NCBI GenBank assembly: GCA_001584585.1
Contig: LSYV01000020.1
Coordinates: forward strand, 899,107 to 963,106
Direction of reading: 5' to 3'
Length of the DNA: 64,000 nucleotides
Source: Gonium pectorale
Taxonomy: Eukaryota > Chlorophyta > Chlorophyceae > Chlamydomonadales > Volvocaceae
Shown here in pieces: positions 41,074-53,169 of the stretch. Below the pieces are notes generated by a model. That model had not been told where the DNA came from and made no database searches. It worked only from the letters and a program-made list of their open reading frames with translations. Each line of letters starts with the position of its first letter. Position 1 is the first letter of the stretch. The position numbers and the translations under genes were made by a program.

Positions 41074-42360
41074 TCACAGCGGCCAGGAGGCGTTTGCGGG
41101 CGCTAGCGAGCCGGCCGCCCAGCTGCACTCGTGGCAGTGGGCCCTGGCGCCGCCGCTGCCGGCGGGTTGCAGCCCGGGGCCCACGCCCGCCTGCATGGAG
41201 ATGCCGTGCAGCTCCAGGGAGGCCGACGCGTCGTCCCCCTCGTCGTCCCGCTCCGGGCCGATGGCAACGATCTGGCGGGGTCGGGGGCCTCTCATGGGCG
41301 TTTCGCCTTTCGCGGTACCAGTATAACGGTCTAACTGCCCTGATAATCCCACGGGCGAAGTGCCATGGCCTTCGGCAGGGGCTGGTGTCGTGCCTTGGGC
41401 AAGGGCGCATTGCCGGTGAACGCCCGGGCCACCAGACCGAGGCGAGCAGCTCGACCGGGGAACGCCCGGCAGCACCCTCCCACTCGCGCCCTCCCCCCTT
41501 TCACCCTTCCGCCCCCTCACCTTGATGCCGCCCAGCCAGCCGTGTCGGCCGCCCGCCAGCCGCAGGGACAGGCCGTGCAGCGACAGCGAGCGGCGCACCC
41601 CGCCGTCGGCCGTCGCACCCACGCCCAGCACCCACGGCGACCGGAGCGCCAGCTGCGTGTGGCCGCCTCCGCCGCTGCCTCCGCCGCTGCCTCCGCCGCC
41701 GCAGCCCCTCACCTCGACGCACAGACTGGCCAGCTCCTCCCACAGAAGCGGCGCTGGCGGCGGCGGCAGCAGCGCGGCCACCAGCGCGGGAACGCCGGCG
41801 GCCCAGGCGGCGCGCTCCTCTGGCATAAGCTCACCGGCGTCCAACGAAACCGTGACAGTGCCGGCGCCCGTGCAGCATACCTTGGGGATTGACTCGCGGC
41901 GGAGGCAGTTGACCAGGTGGAGGTGCGCACCGGCGGCTAGCCGAACCAGCAACCGAACGCCCGGCGCCAGTACACCTCCCCGGATGCGCACGACTGCGCC
42001 GGGATCGGCGTCGATGTGCCAGGCTGAGGAGCCGGAGCTGTTGAGGAGGCCGGCCTTGAGGGTTACCCGTTGACCTGAGCCGACCCTCCGCCAGTTGCCC
42101 AGCTGCGAGTCGTCGGACAGGGTGAAGGCCGTAGGCAGCAGCAGCATCGGGGGGCTGCACGCGGCAACAGCGGAGATGGTGCGCGGCGGGGTTCGCCGGC
42201 GACCCGCAGCTGCGCACGTTGCGCTGCAGCGAGTCTGTGGCGGGGTCGAGGGCGGAGGGGAGTGGGGCTGCACCAGAGAGCCCCCGCCGTCGCTGCGATC
42301 GCACTCCGAGATGAGGGCCATGCCCGCCCACAGCCCGTACAGGTCTTGCGCCTGCTCCAG
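41074..42360 (-). CDS. Unrecognised protein, possibly beta-helix-like; 5' end unresolved
   Basis: At least two phase-0 exons: about 42360-41524, opening 'LEQAQDLYGLWAGMALISEC' after a CAG acceptor, and 41279-41074, opening 'IVAIGPERDDEGDD'. The reading frame is continuous across the first exon and shows 'NWRRVGSGQRVTLKAG', 'DADPGAVVRIRGGVLAPGVR', a Gly/Ser linker (about 41660-41705), then 'SLSLHGLSLRLAGG' and 'SLELHGISMQAG'. Such repeated strand-turn phrases recall right-handed beta-helix (pectin-lyase-like) proteins, but this is only an impression. The true start must lie upstream of 42360 and I could not place it. Function unknown. Confidence 0.5.
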   Translation of the reverse strand: MEQAQDLYGLWAGMALISECDRSDGGGSLVQPHSPPPSTPPQTRCSATCAAAGRRRTPPRTISAVAACSPPMLLLPTAFTLSDDSQLGNWRRVGSGQRVTLKAGLLNSSGSSAWHIDADPGAVVRIRGGVLAPGVRLLVRLAAGAHLHLVNCLRRESIPKVCCTGAGTVTVSLDAGELMPEERAAWAAGVPALVAALLPPPPAPLLWEELASLCVEVRGCGGGGSGGGSGGGGHTQLALRSPWVLGVGATADGGVRRSLSLHGLSLRLAGGRHGWLGGIKVRGRKGERGEGASGRVLPGVPRSSCSPRSGGPGVHRQCALAQGTTPAPAEGHGTSPVGLSGQLDRYTGTAKGETPMRGPRPRQIVAIGPERDDEGDDASASLELHGISMQAGVGPGLQPAGSGGARAHCHECSWAAGSLAPANASWPL

Positions 42361-43653
42361 CCTGGTATCTGGGCGGGCTGTCTTTCCTCAATCAAGGCCG
42401 GGCCCGCGTCCCTCGTGGGGCACCCCCCTACTACGCAGTCGTATCCACAGTAAAATGTTTGACGCCTAGCTGGGCAGGGCGTCGGGTGCTGGGACGCTGC
42501 TCGGTGTCTCGGTTAGACCGAGGCGAATCGAGGCGAGCTAAAGAACCCAGAGCCTATTGAGTTCATAAACCATACTGTCGGAACAGCTCACGGCAAGCCA
42601 CTTGAGCGCTAGGAAAACTGCGCAAGATACTGTATCGTCCTGAGCGGCGAAGCTATTATATCGATGCCGCGACAGTCAAGACACATGTTCACTATCGGTG
42701 CATCAGAAGTAGCCGGGGAGGGGGGCACTCTTGCACTGGCCTGCTGGCCGGCGGTTGGTTGCTTTCGGGCCCAACGGTTACCAAAAGATCCGGCGGTTAG
42801 CGACAGCGATCGATACGCGCGTCCCAGCGACCAATGCAAGCACCGCCAGCTTGCGTCAGTGGAGCCATCTCGCATAAGCAGCTCAGGCGCTTTAGGTGTT
42901 GTGCATGCCCGCCCACCGTACGTGTCGTCACCACTTCTGATTGGAATGCGGGTTACTGCACTAAGGCGTTACACGAGCCCTCTCCCTTGAGTGCTTTGCG
43001 TGGCAAAGCTTTAGGCTTACGCTCATACCAGTGATCCCGTGCCTACGCGCGTTCACATAATAGCACAAGATGCTTTATTCCGCCCGAGAGCCTCCGCCCA
43101 TCTGCCGACTCCACGTCTGCACTGTCGATACTTACTAAGAAGTCTGAAGCGGGCTCCCTCTTTCTGTGCAGGTTCCTCTTTCTCTGAACATCCGGCGCGG
43201 TTGCCCGTCGAGTGACAGGGCAGCCGCATCTCCGTGCCGGCACAACCTCACACTCATGGAGGGGCGCGCGCAGCCTGAAACCGCGCAGCAAAATGCACCC
43301 CTCCCACCAAGAGACACGAGGCCGAAGCACCAAGCACACTCAAAGCAATCAGACCCTTAACCCGCACGCTGTTGACCGCTGGAAGCCAAATCCACTTGAG
43401 CGGGCGCCTACATGGCTAGGCCATGGCAGCCGTAGCTACCCGGCCAGAGCGACCCGGCGCTCCACCTCACAACGCGTTTTCACAATCCTGAGCCGACCTC
43501 CGCAGCCCCTGGCGGCCTTCCTGCCCTTCCAGCGCATGCTTCTGTGCCCCACCTCCTCCCAAGCTGCCACTCCGGCTGGTCCCGCCACATTAGCAGCACC
43601 AGCCGCTGCTGCCGCCGCTGTCGCTCCCGTCCGCTGATGCTGCTGCAAGCAGC
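42361..43653. other. Intergenic region with repeat copy F
   Basis: No gene seen. It includes the unplaced 5' part of the 41074 gene and the 3' flank of HDS. Copy F of the dispersed repeat (tail only) lies at about 43150-43190. Confidence 0.5.
43150..43190 (+). repeat. Dispersed repeat, copy F (tail fragment)
   Basis: GGGCTCCCTCTTTCTGTGCA followed by GGTTCCTCTTTCTC closely matches the tail of copy C (51730-51760); the core is not present. Confidence 0.5.
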
Positions 43654-46600
43654 TTACGCGGCAGCGACCAGCTCCTTGCTGGCGGCCTCCTCCTCCTCCT
43701 CCTTGGGCGGCTCCACCCAGCGGCCGTGCTCCTTGATCAGCTCGATCAGCTGGTCGCACGCCTGCGCAACGCACCCGGGGTTTCCGGGAGACGTCAGCGA
43801 CAAGAATCTGCCTAGAAGCTTGGGACCTCGCAGGGGATGCATACACCACAACCAGGGTAGCAGTGGAGGACAGAAGCCCAGGGGGCGGGGGCACAGTCGC
43901 ACGGGCCCAAAGAAGCGCGGTGGGCGCACGCGGGCACCGGTGGGTTCCCTCCCATGTTTACCAAGCCGTCCAGCTCCCCGCCAACGCGCTACCGGCACGG
44001 CTCGTCCAGCCTGTCCCTCCCGCCTGCCCATCCGGGGCTCTCGCCCGCTCCCCACTCACCGACTCCATGGGGATGGCGCGGCGCACCACCTCCTTGCCCA
44101 CGTACAGGTCGATCTTGCCCGGGGCGCCGCCCACGTAGCCGAAGTCGGCGTCAGCCATCTCGCCTGCAGGGAGCGGGTTGGGGAGCACATGTTTGGGGAC
44201 GAAGAACACACCAACGTCCAGTTGCAGTCTTCCGTCACGGGGCGGGGCGGGGGTTTGGGGAGCGAGCGGGCAAGTGTGCGCTCAAGCGAATGGATCCCGC
44301 TGGATTGCGGGGGGGGGGGCGGTCGACAAGACCAGATGGCCAACATGGCTGTGGTCGCTCTGGCTGTGCGCTGGCACCTGCAGCAGCTGGCTCGCAGTGG
44401 AGCTACCCTCAGAGCTCCATCCCCTGTCAGCCGCCCGCCTTACAGATCAGCACCAATAGCTCCCTGACCACTCTTGTCGTCTCCGCAGCCGCCCCTCCCC
44501 TTCCCCGCGCACCTGGCCCGTTGACGATGCAACCCATGACGGCGATCGCCACGCCCGGCAGGTGGCCGGTGCGCGTCCGGATCTGGTCAGTCACCTCCTG
44601 CGTGTCGGGACAGCAGTAGCGGCACCAGAGCGGGTTGGCATTGGACAGCAGGCGGCAGGACATGCAGCGATGCAGACGCCTCTCATCCCGAAGGGACGTC
44701 GGCCCTTCCATTTCAATTCGCGAAGCCTGCAGCAAGGACGTGGCGGCTGCGCCCCGCTCCTGGTCCGCCGCGCATGGACAGCCGCGCCCCTAAACCCCGT
44801 CCCGCCCCTTCGCCTCCCGCCGCGCCCTGCACACCCGCCTCTCCCCCCCCCGGCGCCCGGGCAGGCCGCAGGGGCCGCACCTGCAGGTTGAAGAGCGTGC
44901 GGCCGCACGAGGGGCAGGACACGTACTCCGTCTTGGTGTTGCGCATGCGGCTGCCCTGCAGCAGGCCAAAGGCAGTGGTGCGCAGGAAGTCCACGTCCTC
45001 GCCCGGGCACTCGATTACGGCGCCGTCGCCCAGGCCGTCAACCTGCGGCACCGGAAGGGCGGGGTCGGGGGCGAGGGTCGAATCCACGCGGCAAAGGGCG
45101 GTGTGAGCGGGCGGGCGCACGGCCTTCTGGGACACCGGCAGGGCTGTGTTCAGAGCCCCGGCGGGCCAACCTTCCGACCGGCATCTCCAACGGAGGCCAT
45201 CTCCCCGTGCCCAGGGCACCCGCTCTGGTGGGGCTCCCCGTGGCCACCCCGCACCCTCGCCGCGGCCGCCCCACCCACCAGCAGGCCGCCCACGAGCGAG
45301 CCGGTGGTGATGACGATCTCGTCGCGGTGCGTGCCGGCGGGGAAGCGGATGTGGTGGATGACGGGCGACGTCACGCCGGCGCGCTTGATGGCGTCGAACA
45401 CGCGGCGCGACGAGTGCAGGCGCGACACGCCCTCGGCCGTGTTGATCAGGATGGTGATGGCGTCCAGCGACGCCAGCTTGGCCAGCGTGGCCTCGTCCTC
45501 CGTGCCGTCAACCTCGATGGCCCAGCGGGTGGAGCCCTGGAGGGGGTGGGTACGGCGGTGTCGTGCGAGGCGGCGGTGGCGGCGGCGGGGGTGGGCAGTT
45601 CGGCGACGGTGCAGAGGTGATGTTCCGCAGGCCCCACAGCACCGCGTGGCACCGAAACTGCCCAGCCTCCAACCGATACTGATTACCCCCCGCGACAGCC
45701 GCTGCCAGGCAGCGCCCGACAGTGGGCGCAGCCGTCGCCCGGCCCGCAGCACCCAGTCACCTCTTCGCCCCAGCCAGAGCACGCACCTGCGGCAGCTGCA
45801 GCCCGCCCGCGGCGGCCCGCTTGAGGGACACCAGCGCGATGGCGCCCGGCAGGGGGTCCTTGGCCAGCGCGTCGAGGGGGGCAATCACGTGGGTGGTCAC
45901 CTCCTGCGGGCGGGGAGAGGGGAGGGGAGGCACGGAGGGAGGGGGGGCGTGGGTAAGCCGGACATGGCACGAAAGCCGGGAGTGTATAGGTCAAGTGGGG
46001 TTGTGGGCGACGGGGTGTTCTCGGGGGCTGCGGCAGAGCGCCTGCGAGGCCGGGCGCGCGCAAAGGGCAGGGAACACGCCGCCGAGTGCAGGGCTGTACT
46101 TGATGAAGCGCGGCCCCGGTGCTCCAAGCACTGTGCATTCGCCAGTCCGCACCCACCCAACCCCTGCTGGCGCTGTGCTTGACAGCACGGTACGGGGCAA
46201 GGCTCATGTCCTCCTCTGCGTGGCGCATCTCGCGTGTTCGGGTGCCAGCGCTAGCGGCTTCCTTAGACCGGTTACGAGGGGATCTGCGGCCTGGGCACAG
46301 GGTGGTGGCTGCAGGGCGCCGCAGCACCCTCAAGCCCGGACCATTGCTCGCCCCTCCACGCCCCGTCCCACGACGCTTGACCGCGCTCCCCCCACCAGCG
46401 GCCACAAGCGGCGCATCTTCTTGGCCCCACCTGCAGGCGGCGCAGCGCGCGGCGGCCGTCCTTGTCCGAGGAGGGCGGCACCTCCGACAGGATGACGCTG
46501 TCGGCGGTGGCGATGTCCTTGAAGGGCATGCCCACGGCCAGCTTGGCGCCCAGACGCTTGTACAGGTACTGAGGGGGTAGGACGACCGCGGGACGACGCG

Positions 46601-49600
46601 GAGGTTGGACAAGAAGGAGCCCCTCTCTGGCGCGGTCCAGCGGTGGGCGGGCAGAAGGCGGCAACCCCATGGGCACGACTGCAGCCCCCTCCCCTCACAG
46701 CCACTCGCATGCAGGGTACAGTGGCCCGCCCACCCGCCCGCCCAGCCGGACTCCCCTGCGCCCGCTGCGAGTACCGAGACGGAGCAACAAGGCAGGCAGT
46801 AGCGCACCCACACGCAAAACGCTGAATTCCCCTGTGCTGCAATTCCCACTTTACCCCTCTCCCTCCACCGCCGCCCACCTCAGGCTGCTTGAGCTCCTCC
46901 AGGCTGACGGCCGAGAACACGCTGCCGTCGCGGTGCAGCGCGCCGCGGAAGTCCAGGTCCTCGCCCTCGCGCTGCACGGGCAGGTCGCCCACGCGGCGCT
47001 TGAAGTTGTGCGTGTCGCGGGTGGTCTCGGCGAAGGGCGCCACGCCCAGGCCGCTGGCGCAGGCGGCCTCGCCCAGGCCGGCCAGGCGGCGGCAGGGGTC
47101 GATCTCGTACTCGGGGTCCTCCGTCAGCGAGACGCGGATCGTGTCGCCCAGGCCGTCCATCAGCAGCGCGCCGATGCCGATGGCGCTCTTCATGCGCCCG
47201 TCCTCGCCCTCGCCGGCCTCTAGGGGGCGGGGCGGGGGCACGGGGTGGGAAGGGGATGGACATCAACGGGCTGGGCGCCAGCAGCCCTCGCGTGGGTGGG
47301 GATGAAAGGCCGAGTCCGAGGAGAGCGGATCGTGCGGGTCGGTCGCTCGGCCGGTCCGCCCCCCAGGAACACGCTGACCAACTCGACTGCTCCCCTCTAT
47401 GCCTGCGAGGAAGCCGGCACCGTAAGGGGCCCGCGCGCAGCCAACTCCCAAGCCCACTGTTGTGGCTTTGCATCCCCCCCGACCCGTTTCCCCTTCTTTA
47501 TTACCCCCGTCCCCGCTCCCTCCTGCCTGCCCGGCCCCCTGTCCCCCGCCCCCGTCTCCCTGCCCCAATCTCCCCCCCCCGCCTCCCCTCCCTCCCACGA
47601 AACCCTCATCCCTGCCCACCGGTGACGCCCAGGTGCAGCGGGTAGTCCCAGCCCTTCTTGTACATCTCCTCGGACAGCAGGCGGTAGGCCTGCACCATGA
47701 CCAGCGGGTTCGACGCCTTCATGCTGAACACGAAGTTGTGGTAGTCGTGCTTGCGGCACACGTCCGCAAACTCAAACGCCGACTCCACCATGCCGCTGCA
47801 AGGGAATCGCCGCACGGGGGGGGGGAAGGGCGGGGCGGCCGGGAGGGGAGGGAGCTGAGTCGCGGCGAACAAGGGGATGACCTCACTGAGGGCATGGAGG
47901 GGCCGGCCAACAGCAGGCTGGCGCCGAGTAAATCAAAACGCAGGTGCATCCCATGCGAGGCCCGGCCTTGCCGCCTGGTATCCCCCTCTCAAGGCCCGGA
48001 CTCACGCCGTGTTAAATACTCGCCCACCTGCGCCCCGCCAGCACACCGACCCTGCAGCCGTGCGGTAAGCTAACTTGTGGCGGTCCCCTGGCCCCCTCAC
48101 CATCCCCACCACACGCGCTGCCCTGCCGCCTCCTTCCCTCACCGCGGGGTGTCGCCGTAGAAGGACAGAATGCGCGCCGACAGCGAGCCATGGTTGGTGC
48201 CGATGCGCATGGCGCGGCCCAGCTGCTTGCACTTCAGCACCAGCGGCGTGAACGTCTCCTCAATAATCTCGCGCTCCCGCTCAAACTCCTGCCACGGCCA
48301 CGGCGCAACAGGAAGCAACTTGGTTCCATGTGCCCGCCCGAGGCGCGGTGCACGGGGGGAAGAAGGCAACCGGAACCCCGCACAGCAGTGCGCCCTCGGG
48401 TCGAGATAATAAACGTGCGCCCGCAAGCGAGACTTGGCTCACCAGCACCGGCTGTGCGCACGGGCTCGCTCCAACCCGCAAGCTCCCGCTCATGGTCGCC
48501 AGCCCTCTGCCCCGGCCCCCTCCAGCCCCGGCCCCCTCCAGCCCCGGCCCCCTCCAGCCCCATGACCGACCCGCGGGTCATCGTAGTTGATGACCTCGAA
48601 GGTCTTGCGACCGTCCGCGAAGTTGCCCGGGTTGATGCGGATCTGCGAAGGCGAGCGTTGAGGGTGGAGGGTTGGAAGGCATTCTCAGCAGAGAAGCCCT
48701 GGGGCGCATTCATCTCCCGAGCATTGAGGGTGGGGTGTGGGGTTGGGGACACCAGTTTCCGACGACGTTCTGGCGTGCCTGGCAACATCAGAGTCGGGAC
48801 AGGAAAGCCAAGCTCAGCGACCCAGGGGCAGGCTGGGGCAGGCTGCGCTCCGCCGCGGCCATGCCTGCCAAGACGATGGGCTGGATGGCTCTTGGGTGGC
48901 AGCAAAGAAGGGAAGGGCTCTTGGGTGTGACTGACCCGCGAGGTCATTCGTGTGAGCCCTGTGACCAGTCCACATCCAGGGTGCAAACGCTTCCCATGGG
49001 ATGGAATGGGATTGCATATGCTGCCATGCGGGCGGCGTGCTGCAGATGCCCTCTACTGCCGCCCCCCCCCCAAAACGCAGCACATGACGGCTGCGCGGGC
49101 GGCATTCGCCTGCCAACCCTCGCCCGCCAACCCTCGCTTGCCAACCTGTCCCCAAGACCAGGACTGCATCGCCGCACACAGCTTGCGGGAAGCAGCGCCC
49201 CACATGCGCCTCCCCGTGCACCTTCGCGGGCACATCCGCCGTTCCGTGTGACACGGGCCCAGCTCACCGGCTTTCCGTCGCCGCGGCACGACAGCAGGAG
49301 ACGGCATGGCTGCCCCGGCGACTGGGACCCGTAGGCTCCCGTGACCCGCTGCCCCCAACGCCCGTGTCGTGCGTCGCGCATGCTCACACATTGCCCGGCT
49401 GACAGCCCATAGCACCATAACGTAGGCTACCGCAGCCCGTGAACACGCGCCGCCAAGCCAGAGCATCCAGCAAGGAACAGCCGCTTGCCTCGGAAGGAAG
49501 GTCGCGCTGCCCAGGATCACCGTGTGCTCTGCGCACCACTCCCCGGCTCCGTCCCCGTCCCCGCACTGCGCCGTGCAGGGCGCGACGCGCCTGGCCCCCC

Positions 49601-50965
49601 TGCCATCCCGGTGCCCCATACGTGTGGCGGCCGGCCTGGGCGTGAGGCGCACCTTCTCAAAGGCGTCCGCCACCATCATGGCCACGTTGGGCTGGAAGTG
49701 GATGTCGGCAACCAGGGGGACGTCGTACCTGAGGGACACGGGCCAGGCAGGGCGGTGGGGGAGATGACGGGAGGAGGAGCTGGGACCAGGGTAATGATCA
49801 GCCCCTGCATGTGTGGAGAGAGACCAGCCTGGCGCGAGGGGGCAACAGGACGGTCCTTCAGATACACAGCCATCACGACGGTTTCCGCACGAAGCGCAGC
49901 GTAGTAGCGGAAACCAAGGTTTCCTGCGTTCGGCTGGCAAGCGTTTGTGCACGTCGGTGCTGTCCGGTAGTACGGCAGTACGAGGCCGGTAGGCCAGTGT
50001 TCATAGGCTGTCGCACCGGTCGGTCCTAGCTAATTCGCGAGTTTCATTTTGTCAGATCTGACACCGCCGGGCCGAACTGAGCCAAACTACGTTACAGTCC
50101 CTGGCCAGTCTCGGCTCGGTGGATCAGGGCTCGCCCCCCATCCCCCGCAGAAGACTCTCTTTCCTGCTTGCAGGTACCCTTCTCCGCGGCGGAGCCGCGA
50201 CTAAGCGACGCAAGACGCAATGCTGGAAACCTTTGCCAACGCCTAAAAGACGCCATACCCAAACCGGACGACACCGCTTGCCTGTCCTTGAACAGCTGCT
50301 CGCGAATCCGCATGCACGCCTCCGCCTCCTTCTTGCCCTGCACAGTGATGCGGACAATGTCCGCGCCCGCATCCGCGCACTTCTTCACCTGCGGGGAGGG
50401 GGGCACCGGAGATGGTCGTCACCCGGACACGCCGGGCGGACAGCCCCGAAGACGAAGTCTGCTTTGTGCAGATCAAACGCTAGGGTACAATCCCCACACG
50501 ATAATTCATAAGTAAGAAACGCATTTGGGGCAAAATCCGCCGACCCCGCCTTGCATGGCCTAGATGCCCGAGCGAGCGTCCGGGTTCCCGTGGCCGCAGC
50601 GTTGCAACGCCTTCGCACCTGGTCCACAGTGAGCTGCACGTTCCGCGTGTCAGTCGTGGTCATGGTCTGCAGGGCAATCCTGTGGTCGCTGCCCACAGGC
50701 ACCTTGCCGATCTGCACGGATATCAAAGGGAACGGTTAACAAGGCATCTGAATTGCAAAAGCAGCCCAAGTGCATGGGCGGCAGCGAGCGAGTGGAGAAC
50801 ATCAATGTTTCTCTAACGCCTGAGCCTAGCCCGGCTCAGTGCCAAGCCCACCCAAATCCCAAAATGGCCTCATAACCGAAGTGCCGTCAAGCTACGCACC
50901 ATGACCGTGCGCGTGGGGCGGCGCTTGGTCTGGTGGACCGTCTCGCAATACTTGCGGAGCTGCAT
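43654..50965 (-). CDS. HDS: 4-hydroxy-3-methylbut-2-enyl diphosphate synthase, plant-type, plastid MEP pathway; transit peptide exon not placed
   Basis: The [4Fe-4S] enzyme reduces MEcPP to HMBPP, the penultimate step of plastid isoprenoid synthesis (family knowledge). About 15 exons: near 50960-50902, 50715-50624, 50391-50290, 49728-49653, 48642-48565, 48287-48143, 47799-47623, 47219-46881, 46569-46432, 45904-45788, 45538-45281, 45041-44881, 44605-44513, 44166-44060 and 43764-43654. Landmarks: '[19 protein letters not shown]', '[16 protein letters not shown]', '[15 protein letters not shown]', '[16 protein letters not shown]', '[20 protein letters not shown]' and '[11 protein letters not shown]'. 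The cluster ligands sit in 'CPSCGRTLF' and 'GCIVNGPGE'. The large extra domain between the TIM barrel and the Fe-S domain ('[15 protein letters not shown]') marks the plant type. The tail is acidic ('[15 protein letters not shown]'). One intron (ACAG|GCAAGC, near 50289) appears to be GC-AG. The Met at 50965 would skip the transit peptide, so an upstream exon is expected. Confidence 0.95.
48510..48565. repeat. Short tandem repeat in an HDS intron, 16 bp, about 2.7-3 units
   Basis: CCTCCAGCCCCGGCCC repeats in direct tandem within the intron just below the exon at 48642-48565. It is simple-sequence expansion with no obvious role. Confidence 0.65.
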
Positions 50966-53169
50966 TTTTGCGGTTTGTAAAACAATCGCCACCACGGCCA
51001 CCACGATACAAATGGCAGAGGACAGGCGCTGGACGACCCCAGAACAAAGCGCGCGAGGTTGGTACGAGCCTGGTACGCACTACAAGGGTTGCCTGCGCGC
51101 AATAGTCTGCATTATGGGCAAGTTTATGCTCTACCAATTACCACTGAAGCGAGTGTGGTGCAGAATCCGCTCGCCCGCGTGCGGACTGATTCCCGCGGCG
51201 CAGATCCCCTGGAAGTTGGGCTGGATAACTGCCTTGAAACGATTAGGACCACCGGCTGGGCTTGCATGCCTTGCATGCCTTCACCAGCAGAGGCTCATGT
51301 ATACTCAACGCCGCGGGCTTCAAGTGGGACTTCTGCTTATGTCCGCGCACGGGAAACGGTATCGGCTGGCAAGGTTCTGTGAGGACGCATGGAACGCATC
51401 GAAGACGACGTCCCAGGGGTCACTTCCCCAGCGCTATTTATTACCCCAGCGCTCGTGCCAACCCGGCCGATCGACGCTGGAAGCCGCGCACTTAGCACCT
51501 GTATGGGACTCAAAGATTGCACGGTTACATCAAGCAAACTAAGTTACCTCTTGGATCTTTCACAACCTTGAAACCTTGCAGTACACCAGGTGAAGTCCGA
51601 CAAATCCGGTAAGATGGTAAGCCGGTCTTGGGGGGCCGGGACGAACGTCACATGTCTTGCTCTGTACCCGCCCGCCCTATTGGAAACGTCGCGCCTTCGG
51701 GCGTGTATGACCGTAGAGGCGGGCGCCCTCTTTCTCTGCAGATTTCTCTTTTTCGAACCGCACGCGGCCGGGTGCTAGGGGCTGTGGTGTGGGACACGAG
51801 TGGTGCACGGTCCTGCGCCACGGGAGGATTATTTACAAAACCTGTTACAAAGTTGCTCAAAACCACATCCGCCGCCGTCGACGTCTCCTCGATTGTTTAT
51901 CTAGTTCGCTCCCTATAAACAAATCTACCACTGCGACGGAGCACAAGAAGGCGCCTCAGAATAAAGGCATGAACCCGGCAGGATTTGCAGCCCCCACTGT
52001 ATCCACCCACTCAACACCGCACAGAAAGGCACCCAATCAGACGGACGTGCAACGAACATACGCCTGGCATGCAAAACTCTGTACAACCAAGGGTGGCATG
52101 CCCCCACAGCAGCGGAAGGCGGACGCGCGCGAGGCCAATCTGCTTTCTGCGAGCTACGATGGCGGTGCTACACATAGACGTAAGACACACGGCGTTCATG
52201 GTTCATCGTGTGTGGGTGGTGGGCTTCGCCTGTTACTGCTGAGAGCGGCCCTTAGTTTGTATAGCATGGCAACTGACGCCTCGGCATTGGAACAGACGCC
52301 TTGGCATGACTAACTGGCGACCCATGAGACGCGGGGCATACACTCTCCGATGCGGATGCATAGGTAGGGACAAAGCCCAATGAATTGAACACAAGGACTG
52401 GAGGAGAAGTGTATGCATCGCCCCGATGATGTTCAGCAATCACAACAATGTGCAATCACGCTGGGTCACGCTCAACCGCCGGCAGTCCAACGAAGGCATA
52501 CACCGACAGCCCGACAGGTTGGTCTCATCCTGCCCGTGTACACCGACGTCAATCAAGCTTGTGATGGCTAACAAACCCAGATCGACTCGGCCTCGATTGC
52601 ACACGATATCGAAAGGACAGGAACATGATAAACAAAGTCATACGCAGACCTGTAGCCTGAGGTCACTCTGCAGTGCGGCCGTGCCCACGACGCACGACGG
52701 TGACGTGATGATGCCCCGAGCTGCCCCGAGCGACTCAAAAGCGGCGCTGCACGATGACCCTGACGAATAGGCACGCACGCCAACACCCCCACGGTGAAAA
52801 GGCACCGCATATATCGGTATGAAAGACGCAGTATGAAGTATGCAACGGTATTTGGACCAAGCATGAAGGCCCTTACGGGCGTGTTCTAGATGCATGCGAC
52901 GCAGGGTCAGGCGGCGGGCGGTGTTGCCGCGGATCCCACCACATCAGCATGCCGTACAGCTATGTACCGGGAGAGGCACCCTTCCGCAAGCGCCTACACC
53001 AGACGAGCTTGCCCCATCCCGCCATTTTGAAAGCACTGGTCTGAGGGCCTTTCAAGGAGTAATCTTGCACACACCGAGGCTGTACCAGGCCTCAAACTGC
53101 CAGGGCGCCTCGAGCAGCGGCGCTGCCGTGTGCAAGCACCCGCAGGTGCAGATGCGCAAGGCAAGTGGT
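50966..53169. other. HDS upstream region and intergenic DNA
   Basis: Probably contains the missing HDS first exon; a minus-strand frame around 51537-51337 is Ser/Arg-rich but has no convincing link to the next exon. Copy C of the dispersed repeat lies at 51592-51760. A 174-codon plus-strand frame from 51789 shows no protein-like features. Nothing else is recognised to 53169. Confidence 0.45.
51592..51760 (+). repeat. Dispersed repeat, copy C (near full length)
   Basis: Matches copy A from 'AAGTCCGACAAATCCGGTAA' through 'CGAACGTCAC', 'CCCGCCCGCCCTATTGG', 'TCGCGCCTTCGGGCGTGTAT', 'GACCGTAGAGGCG' and the 'CTCTTTCTCTGCAGATTTC' tail. It defines an element of about 170 bp. Confidence 0.7.

Noticed and set aside
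51789..52313. 174-codon plus-strand open frame beside repeat copy C
   Set aside because: No conserved motif or plausible start context.
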